From positions 1,824,005 through 1,888,004 of the forward strand of contig CALYLW010000016.1 in the NCBI GenBank assembly GCA_944989445.1: a stretch of DNA of 64,000 nt. Direction: 5' to 3'. The notes beneath the pieces were generated by a model. The model was not told where the DNA came from and ran no database searches. It worked only from the letters and a program-made list of their open reading frames with translations. The position numbers and the translations under genes are program-made. The first letter of the stretch is position 1. Every line of letters begins with the position of its first letter. The DNA is from Ampullaceana balthica (taxonomy: Eukaryota; Mollusca; Gastropoda; Lymnaeidae). Shown here in pieces: positions 57,341 through 64,000 of this stretch.

Positions 57341-58774
57341 TTAAGTAAAATTATGAATTTGGTTAATTCCATATGGAGCCAACGTACCAAATCTTTTTAT
57401 GAGTCTATTTTCCATGTGGACTCTATCATGGGTATTGCTTGCATATAAAATACCAGTTACTGCAATATCTGATATGCCGTTATGGTCAACACTGTTAAAA
57501 TGTTTAGAAACAGGACATTGAGCCTGTTTATTTATATTATACAGGTGTTCTCTAAACCGATCTCCAAGACGACGACCAGTCTCACCCACGTAAATTTTAT
57601 TACACCTCTTGCAAAGAATTGCATAAATCACGTTGCGACTTGTGCAAGTGAATCCATCTTTTATTAAGAATTTTTCAAGAGGGAAAGAAATGTTGTTAAT
57701 TTCCATCACATATGGACAAGTATTGCAACGGTTACGGTTGCAACCTTTTGTTCCAATATATGCTTTCATTGTGGGAAGGTGACTTCTTACAAGAATATCT
57801 CTGAGGCTTCTATCTCTCCGGAAAGCAAAAAGAGGAGGTTTTTTGAAGACCTGCTGAGTTAGAGGGTCAGCCATAAGGATTGGTCGGTTTTTGAGAATCA
57901 CCTGGCGAGCTTTAAAATTATGAGGATGAAAAGTTAAAATAAATTTTGATCGATCACATTGATCAGAAACAGATGATTTAAATGTATCCTGTCTGGTCAT
58001 GCCTTTAATTCGATTGACAGCGGATATTAAAACTGTTTCCGGGTATGACCTTCTTCGAAAAAAATCCAGCATTTCATTACTTTTCTCCAAAAAGTCTGCC
58101 TCATCACTGCAGAGTCGTTTAAGTCTCAATAGTTGCGAAAATGGGATAGAGCTCTTACAAGATTCAGGATGGGACGATGAATACATAAGGAAACTATGGC
58201 TGTCTGTAGACTTGTAAAAAATTGATGTGGATATTTTATTTTCTTTCAATTTAATTTGTATATCCAAAAAATTAACAGCACTTCTATGGATTGTTGAAGT
58301 AAATTTGATCGAAGAATGGAAGTTACCGACGAAGTCAATAAAACTTTGCAATTGTTGCATGTTCATTTTTGTAATTCCAATGCAATCGTCAATGTATCTC
58401 CTGTAGTACTCTGGAGAGATACCTTTGTAATTTTCACTCCATAGGTGTTCCAAATGGCCCATAAATATGCATGCATAACTTGGTCCCATTTTCGTTCCCA
58501 TAGCAACTCCACTAATTTGATCAAAAAACTGTCCGTTGAACTCAAACGAGTTTAAATTTAGGACCAGCTCAGTTAATCGTAGTATGGCACTTGCGGGGAT
58601 CTTGAGATTTGCCTTCTTGTTGAGAAAAAATGAGATTGCAGAGAGGCCATCGGCATGAGGAAAAGACGTGTACAATGAAGAAACGTCCATTGTAAATAGT
58701 AAATGATCTTCATTGGGTAAAACCAAGGAATCCAGAGATTTTAACATGAAAGATGGTAATTTACCATCTTTCAT
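57341..58774 (-). pseudogene. Penelope-like reverse transcriptase/GIY-YIG protein, left copy, 5'-truncated
   Basis: A 477-codon frame from an in-frame ATG created at the palindrome centre. Same domain order as the right copy: reverse transcriptase with TMDVSSLYTSFPHADG, the GVAMGTKMGPSYA block and RRYIDDCIGI, then the Cys-rich CNRNRCNTCPYV linker and a GIY-YIG endonuclease (VIYAILCKRCNKIYVGETG). Relative to the right copy, six residues (IKDTSH) after LPSF are missing through the central 18-bp deletion. Changes include SFPH for SIPH, RSAVN for RSVVN, and ETVLISAVN for EIVLTSAVN. Family members are normally several hundred residues longer at the N-terminus, so this copy lacks the first RT motifs and is presumably inactive. 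Confidence 0.88.
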
Positions 58775-60197
58775 TAAGGACACAAGCCATATGTTAAAAT
58801 CTCTGGATTCCTTGGTTTTACCCAATGAAGATCATTTACTATTTACAATGGACGTTTCTTCATTGTACACGTCTATTCCTCATGCCGATGGCCTCTCTGC
58901 AATCTCATTTTTTCTCAACAAGAAGGCAAATCTCAAGATCCCCGCAAGTGCCATACTACGATTAACTGAGCTGGTCCTAAATTTAAACTCGTTTGAGTTC
59001 AACGGACAGTTTTTTGATCAAATTAGTGGAGTTGCTATGGGAACGAAAATGGGACCAAGTTATGCATGCATATTTATGGGCCATTTGGAACACCTATGGA
59101 GTGAAAATTACAAAGGTATCTCTCCAGAGTACTACAGGAGATACATTGACGATTGCATTGGAATTACAAAAATGAACATGCAACAATTGCAAAGTTTTAT
59201 TGACTTCGTCGGTAACTTCCATTCTTCGATCAAATTTACTTCAACAATCCATAGAAGTGTTGTTAATTTTTTGGATATACAAATTAAATTGAAAGAAAAT
59301 AAAATATCCACATCAATTTTTTACAAGTCTACAGACAGCCATAGTTTCCTTATGTATTCATCGTCCCATCCTGAATCTTGTAAGAGCTCTATCCCATTTT
59401 CGCAACTATTGAGACTTAAACGACTCTGCAGTGATGAGGCAGACTTTTTGGAGAAAAGTAATGAAATGCTTGATTTTTTTCGAAGAAGGTCATACCCGGA
59501 AATAGTTTTAACATCCGCTGTCAATCGAATTAAAGGCATGACCAGACAGGATACATTTAAATCATCTGTTTCTGATCAATGTGATCGATCAAAATTTATT
59601 TTAACTTTTCATCCTCATAATTTTAAAGCTCGCCAGGTGATTCTCAAAAACCGACCAATCCTTATGGCTGACCCTCTAACTCAGCAGGTCTTCAAAAAAC
59701 CTCCTCTTTTTGCTTTCCGGAGAGATAGAAGCCTCAGAGATATTCTTGTAAGAAGTCACCTTCCCACAATGAAAGCATATATTGGAACAAAAGGTTGCAA
59801 CCGTAACCGTTGCAATACTTGTCCATATGTGATGGAAATTAACAACATTTCTTTCCCTCTTGAAAAATTCTTAATAAAAGATGGATTCACTTGCACAAGT
59901 CGCAACGTGATTTATGCAATTCTTTGCAAGAGGTGTAATAAAATTTACGTGGGTGAGACTGGTCGTCGTCTTGGAGATCGGTTTAGAGAACACCTGTATA
60001 ATATAAATAAACAGGCTCAATGTCCTGTTTCTAAACATTTTAACAGTGTTGACCATAACGGCATATCAGATATTGCAGTAACTGGTATTTTATATGCAAG
60101 CAATACCCATGATAGAGTCCACATGGAAAATAGACTCATAAAAAGATTTGGTACGTTGGCTCCATATGGAATTAACCAAATTCATAATTTTACTTAA
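58746..60197 (+). pseudogene. Penelope-like reverse transcriptase/GIY-YIG protein, right copy, 5'-truncated
   Basis: A 483-codon uninterrupted frame. Visible order (residues counted from the ATG at 58746): conserved LPSFIKDTSH (6-15); catalytic Asp block TMDVSSLYT (34-42); GVAMGTKMGPSYA (95-107); catalytic YIDD (133-136); thumb-like region; Cys/His linker starting GCNRNRCNTCPYV (about 350); and a GIY-YIG nuclease from NVIY (387) with KIYVGETGRRLGDRFREH and a conserved MENRLIKRFG Glu near 461. Full elements copy RNA at a nuclease-made nick. The N-terminal RT motifs are absent and the first residues come from the fold-back junction, so function is unlikely although the frame is intact. The frame also reads upstream into the antisense of the left arm. 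Confidence 0.88.
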
Positions 60198-60389
60198 CTG
60201 CATAATCTTGTTCCCGTTGTGGTTTTTACTGTAACTTTGGATACTTCCCCCTTTTTTGCTATATCCTGTGTCCATGTTTGTTTTTGTTTTTCCTTTCTTT
60301 TTATTTAACATAAATATTTTAAAATACAATATGTTTTAAGAATATTATTATTACTTATGTAAGTATTGTAAGAATGTATTTTATGTTGT

Positions 60390-60431
60390 ACTGATGAAGG
60401 CATTAGCCGAAACGTTTACTGTCGTATCAGT
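60390..60431 (+). ncRNA. three-stem RNA-like motif at the Penelope 3' end (hammerhead-like words)
   Basis: ACTGAT (60390-60395) can pair with ATCAGT (60426-60431). Inside lie a GGC/GCC hairpin (60399-60408) and an ACG/CGT hairpin (60412-60425). The words CTGATGA and GAAAC, typical of hammerhead ribozyme cores, are present. Penelope-like elements are known to carry hammerhead motifs. The geometry is not a clean hammerhead, because the outer stem uses the core bases. Present also in the left arm (minus, near 57105-57146) and, altered, at 34333-34374. Confidence 0.4.
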
Positions 60432-60504
60432 CTAAAAATAAAGCTCAAATTTATTGTTTTCATTGCACAATTTGTTTGTGTATTTTGTATTTTCTGGAAT
60501 ACTT

Positions 60505-61471
60505 GTTGGTTTCATATTGCAATCGGAGGTAGCTTACGGGAGACGCATCTCGGTGGTAGTTTGAAGGGGGGACATCCATCGCTGCAAAGGAAGTGGATTA
60601 AAATGACCAATCCCTGTATAAATAATAATAACTTATAAACGAAGACTTTAATATTCTTTAAAAAATATATAGTTTTTCAACGATCTCTTTTGTTACTAAG
60701 ATACCTTTTCATAAATCAACAATTTCTTTGAAACTTAAAATTCCTCAATGAAAAAGATAAATGTATTCTTAAGCTTGGTTTCTTAAATTTAAAACAAATT
60801 CCTGGTAAAAAATAAATTTAAAATATTTCTACAAGTAAGCCTATTTTAAAAGAGTTTAAATTATCATTTGATAAATTTAATTTTGCATAAACTTGTCGTA
60901 GTGTTGATATTATACTTGATGATAAGGCAGTTGTTTTTATGCGCTTTTATCTATAGAATTATGAAAGCTAACACAAGCAAATACAAAAACATACAATTTC
61001 TATTCATCAATCCTTCAGAAGTTTATCTTTATACACAGACTGAACATCTTTAATAGCCCATTGTCAGACCAAAAAGATGCAATTGTAATAGGGGTTTCTG
61101 AAACAGAAGCTCGCACAATGTGCTAGTCAACTTTCCCAGGATGTTACAGAATCACGTCACTCTCACTCCTTCACAAACATGCCTGCCACTTGAGACTCAT
61201 AACAAAAGAATACAACACCAGGACTTTTCATTCTTGCTAAAGACAACGATTGACAAGCCTCCAAACAGAATCTATATATATATTATATATATATATATTT
61301 CTCCTAAACGAACATGTGCAAATGGGCATTACGAATGACACTCGCTGGGGTCTAAAAATCAAGGTCGGCAATCGTGGTGGGATGAAAAGAAAAAAAAGGG
61401 GGGTGGGTGGCAAAAAGCTTCTTGCGTTCAAAAAACCGTTCAGTTGCGTTTTTCCTTCACAGAATAACATA
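60505..61471. other. AT-rich DNA with a (TA)n tract
   Basis: A (TA)n microsatellite lies at about 61272-61301. No exon or element recognised; short overlapping frames at 61120-61509 are not supported. Confidence 0.5.
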
Positions 61472-61543
61472 TGCTTCGTAGTGTAGTGGTTATCACGTCC
61501 GCCTTGCACGCGGAAAGTCCTGTGATCAAACCCCAGCGGGAAT
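61472..61543 (+). pseudogene. tRNA-Val-like pseudogene or SINE head
   Basis: GTAGTGTAGTGGTTATCACG is a typical tRNA-Val D-arm and A-box region. It is followed by an intact 5-bp anticodon stem TCCGC/GCGGA with loop CTTGCAC, giving anticodon TGC rather than a Val anticodon. The T-arm has one mismatch and a ruined B box (GATCAAACCCC). The acceptor stem pairs at only about 4 of 7 positions. Therefore not a functional tRNA. An A-rich stretch follows, as in SINE or retro-tRNA copies. Confidence 0.72.
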
Positions 61544-62171
61544 TTTAAAAAATTAATTTACAAAAAAAATGTTTGTTTCTGCCCGCTCTTTTCCCCCTTT
61601 TTCCAACATGACTAAGGCTGTTAAACGATAATCGGATTTGAAAGCGACAATCGGTTTCAAATTTTCCAAACCGATAATCGAATTTGATTCGGCCGGATTT
61701 ATGAAGTCAAATCCGGCTGTTCTCCCCCCCCCCTTTTTCTTTGCACTATCTATGAGCAAGTCTGCGGCGTATGCTACGTCGTTGTTCATATCTAGCAGTT
61801 AATGTTACAACAGTTATGGGCATTTGTGTCTACATACTTTTCCATTACAAACTCGAGTCGCTGATACATTTGATGTGTAGTCCTGGCGACCAGTTAACTG
61901 TTCTCTTCAATAAAACAGACTTATTTTGAACACGCTCAAAATTGTTAACATATTGATTTTCGGCATTCAAAAAAATAAAAACAGGAAAAATAACTGTCGC
62001 ATAGGAAAATAAATATATATTAATTAGTACATTCTTTGACTATAGGAGACTTACCTCTGCCTGAAAAAAAAACAGTATGTATGGTGCCTTCCATAACAAT
62101 AGCAAATAAACATCAGCGAGTAATAGACAGAGGCCAATGTAACAGGGCCAACACTAATCTAAACATAAATA
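61544..62171. other. unique DNA with a possible hAT end
   Basis: TAAGGCTGTTAAACGATAAT near 61613 resembles the left end of the hAT derivatives at 37806 and 41613 (TAGGGCTGTTAACGATTTAT). Short CGATAATCG words follow, but no right end or target duplication was found. No gene seen. Confidence 0.3.
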
Positions 62172-62512
62172 GATACATGTATTACATGGCCTAGATCAAA
62201 TGATACATGTATTACATGGCCTAGATCAAATGATACATGTATTACATGGCCTAGATCAAACGATAAATGTATTACATGGCCTAGATTAAACGATACATGT
62301 ATTACATGGCCTAGATCAAACGATACATGTATTACATGGCCTAGATCAAACGATAAATGTATTACATGGCCTAGATTAAACGATACATGTATTACATGGC
62401 CTAGATCAAACGATACATGTATTACATGGCCTAGATCAAACGATACACAAATTACATGGCCTAGATCAAACGATACATGTATTACATGGCCTAGATCAAA
62501 CGATACATGTAT
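62172..62512. repeat. 30-bp minisatellite, 11 copies
   Basis: The unit is GATACATGTATTACATGGCC then TAGATCAAAC. Variants TAAATG and GATTAAAC recur together at a 120-bp interval, hinting at a four-unit higher-order block. The minus frame (HVIHVSFDLG repeat) is open only because 30 is a multiple of 3. Confidence 0.94.
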
Positions 62513-62589
62513 AATTTTGCTTGCTAACATATTTTTCTATAGTGTTTAGAAAACAGTCTGTTACCAATAAAAATTTGTTCGTTGCTTAT

Positions 62590-62660
62590 GCTATTAGTCG
62601 TAGAGTTGTGTGTCACTCTCATCTTGTGTTAGTCGTAGAGTTGTGTCACTCTCATCTCGA
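62590..62660. repeat. about 39-bp tandem duplication
   Basis: TTAGTCGTAGAGTTGTGT(GT)CACTCTCATCT occurs twice in a row. The first copy has an extra GT. Confidence 0.88.
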
Positions 62661-63139
62661 CATACACATTGAGATGTGTGCAAATGTCCCATATTGTTAG
62701 ATTTCCCCTAACTTCTTATCCATTAACAAGAACATTTGATAAACATATTTTTTTTACCCATCATTCGTCTCTCATTTTTTGACCCAGCTGCTTAGTGTTG
62801 GCGCTAATTAAATGGCGTGACGTTAAAACACACAAAAAAAAGTTAAAATATGACAACATGGCTTTTTTACAGCAAGTAAAAAAATCAACAATTCATAGAG
62901 TTTCTGATAACAAAGAAATAATAATTCCATTAAGCATTTTCATGAAAAAGAAAGTGTTTCTTTTGTCTGCAGTATATCTTCCTGATTCATCCAGATGGAG
63001 GATAGAATGAAGTATTGGATGATTTCATTAAGTCTAAGTTCCAAATACAACGCTAGGAATCTTTTTTTTTGTCAATGTAAATGTTTCTTTTTCATAAATT
63101 CGAACACTATGCCATCAGTGCGCGCGTGCAACGCTCTCA
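62661..63139. other. AT-rich DNA, no gene seen
   Basis: A 71-codon frame at 62795-63010 has no recognisable domain. Nothing else noticed. Confidence 0.5.
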
Positions 63140-63588
63140 TTTCAACTTAATCTGTCATTTCAACCAACTTTGTCATTTCAACTTAACCTGTCATTTCAAC
63201 CAACTTTGTCATTTCAACTTAACCTGTCATTTCAACCAACTTTGTCATTTCAACTTAATCTGTCATTTCAACCAACTTTGTCATTTCAGCTTAATCTGTC
63301 ATTTCAACCAACTTTGTCATTTCAACCAACTTTATCAGTTCAACCAATTTTGTCATTTCAACCAACTTTGTCATTTCAACCAACTTTGTCATTTCAACGA
63401 ACTTTGTCAATTCAACCAACTTTGTCATTTCAACCAACTTTGTCATTTCAACCAATTTTGTCAATTCAACCAACTTTGTCATTTCAACCAACTTTTTCAT
63501 TTCAACCAACTTTGTAATTTCAACCAACTCTGTCATTTCAACCAACTTTTTCATTTCAACCAACTTTGTCATTTCAACCAACTCTGCG
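63140..63588. repeat. 18-bp minisatellite, about 25 copies
   Basis: Units of TCATTTCAACCAACTTTG. The left third alternates with TCATTTCAACTTAA(C/T)CTG, a 36-bp higher-order repeat, and the right part is monomeric with TTCAAT or TTTTTC variants. Frames on both strands are open because 18 is a multiple of 3. Confidence 0.95.
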
Positions 63589-64000
63589 TACACCTATATC
63601 CCACCACAAATGGAGTTATATATATTTGACAATTTAAGGTCTCATCATAATGGCTTTAATCACTCATTCGCAGAAAGACGGCTGATCTTATTTATACTGG
63701 AGGGCAGTTATATAAAATGTGTTTTGTTTGAATATTTTCATTGTAAAATGTTGCTGCGATCCATACAGAAAAAAATAATTGTTTGATGCATGCATTGGCA
63801 GTACTCAATCTTACTGTTGGGAGTCATGGTACAAATATTTAGGACAATTTTAAGTTTATTTGTTGAAAATGGTCATTTTTTCCATTTTAACATTCAAACG
63901 AAACACCATCCGTAGTTAAAGAAATTATTTCTTAACTTCGCCATTTCAAAAGTCCAAAAGTACTGTATGAATGTTCAGGACTCAGACCCCTATAGAATTT
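63589..64000. other. AT-rich DNA, no gene seen
   Basis: Nothing recognised up to the window edge. Confidence 0.5.

Larger units (their letters stand above)
56998..60504. mobile_element. head-to-head Penelope-like element pair forming a 3.45-kb palindrome
   Basis: One insertion bounded by a perfect 12-bp duplication TCTGGAATACTT (56998-57009 and 60493-60504). The left copy (57010-58759) lies on minus and the right copy (58761-60492) on plus. Both are 5'-truncated at the same base, meeting at position 58760 within GAAAGATGGTAA-T-TTACCATCTTTC. The left arm lacks 18 bp next to the centre. The right arm lacks the last 34 bp of the 3' end, which the left arm and the copy at 33694 keep (TAAAAGCTTTATTGCAGTCC). 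At least four substitutions distinguish the arms, so this is not one read mirrored. Confidence 0.92.

Noticed and set aside
57134..57448. Short frames near the Penelope 3' end, possible accessory ORF
   Set aside because: They are antisense to the GIY-YIG coding end and its 3' UTR and are duplicated by the palindrome; no evidence of function.
58363..59175. Small mirrored proteins (MSSTDSFLIK type) on both arms
   Set aside because: They are alternative-frame shadows of the reverse transcriptase, appearing twice because of the palindrome.
63081..63629. QPTLSF / HFNQLC repeat proteins
   Set aside because: 18-bp minisatellite, open on both strands because the unit is a multiple of 3.

Overview
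The window is eukaryotic: intron-rich, AT-rich, full of minisatellites and transposon remains, with no operons, ribosome-binding sites or dense coding. The mix points to an invertebrate animal, most plausibly a mollusc (gastropod-like): GIY-YIG Penelope-like elements, hAT elements related to ZBED5 and GTF2IRD2, tRNA-derived SINEs with a GATAA tail, and a receptor guanylyl cyclase/natriuretic-peptide-receptor-like gene. The phylum call is inference.

Coding content is small. The best gene is a plus-strand receptor fragment with three phase-compatible exons (39869-39954, 41148-41386, 42965-43059) encoding part of an ANF-receptor type ligand-binding domain. A second, unrecognised minus-strand gene is suggested by two phase-compatible exons (36851-36981, 35392-35461). 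Two weaker single-exon candidates lie at 4104-4200 and 49467-49659. All other long open frames are tandem repeats or transposon coding sequence.

Layout. 1-17 kb is mostly minisatellites with units of 33, 35, 49, 33, 16, 32, 38, about 46, 23 and 57 bp. 17-30 kb holds SINEs, an old hAT relic, a tandem family of about 500-bp elements, a nested inverted repeat and a complete but dead ZBED5-like hAT (26201-28691, TSD CTCTAATC). 30-34.5 kb holds a GTF2IRD2-like hAT (30347-33335, TSD TTCTATCC) invaded by two SINEs, then a truncated Penelope copy. 35-43 kb holds the two gene candidates plus three copies of a 185-bp hAT-type MITE. Two of those copies sit at the same position inside two copies of an 817-bp hAT derivative, so that composite was mobilised as a unit. 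43-57 kb is intron or intergenic DNA with more satellites and microsatellites. 57-60.5 kb is a 3.5-kb Penelope insertion made of two head-to-head copies forming a near-perfect palindrome with a 1-nt centre, a 12-bp TSD and an asymmetric 18-bp central deletion. 60.5-64 kb holds a tRNA-Val-like pseudogene and two more minisatellites.

The most interesting objects are the Penelope palindrome, a covarying three-stem RNA-like fold at the Penelope 3' end, the composite hAT-in-hAT element, and tandem arrays that multiply an invariant NF-Y (CCAAT) site 16 times and an E-box 6 times. Minisatellites together cover roughly 11-12 kb, near 18% of the window (hand estimate).
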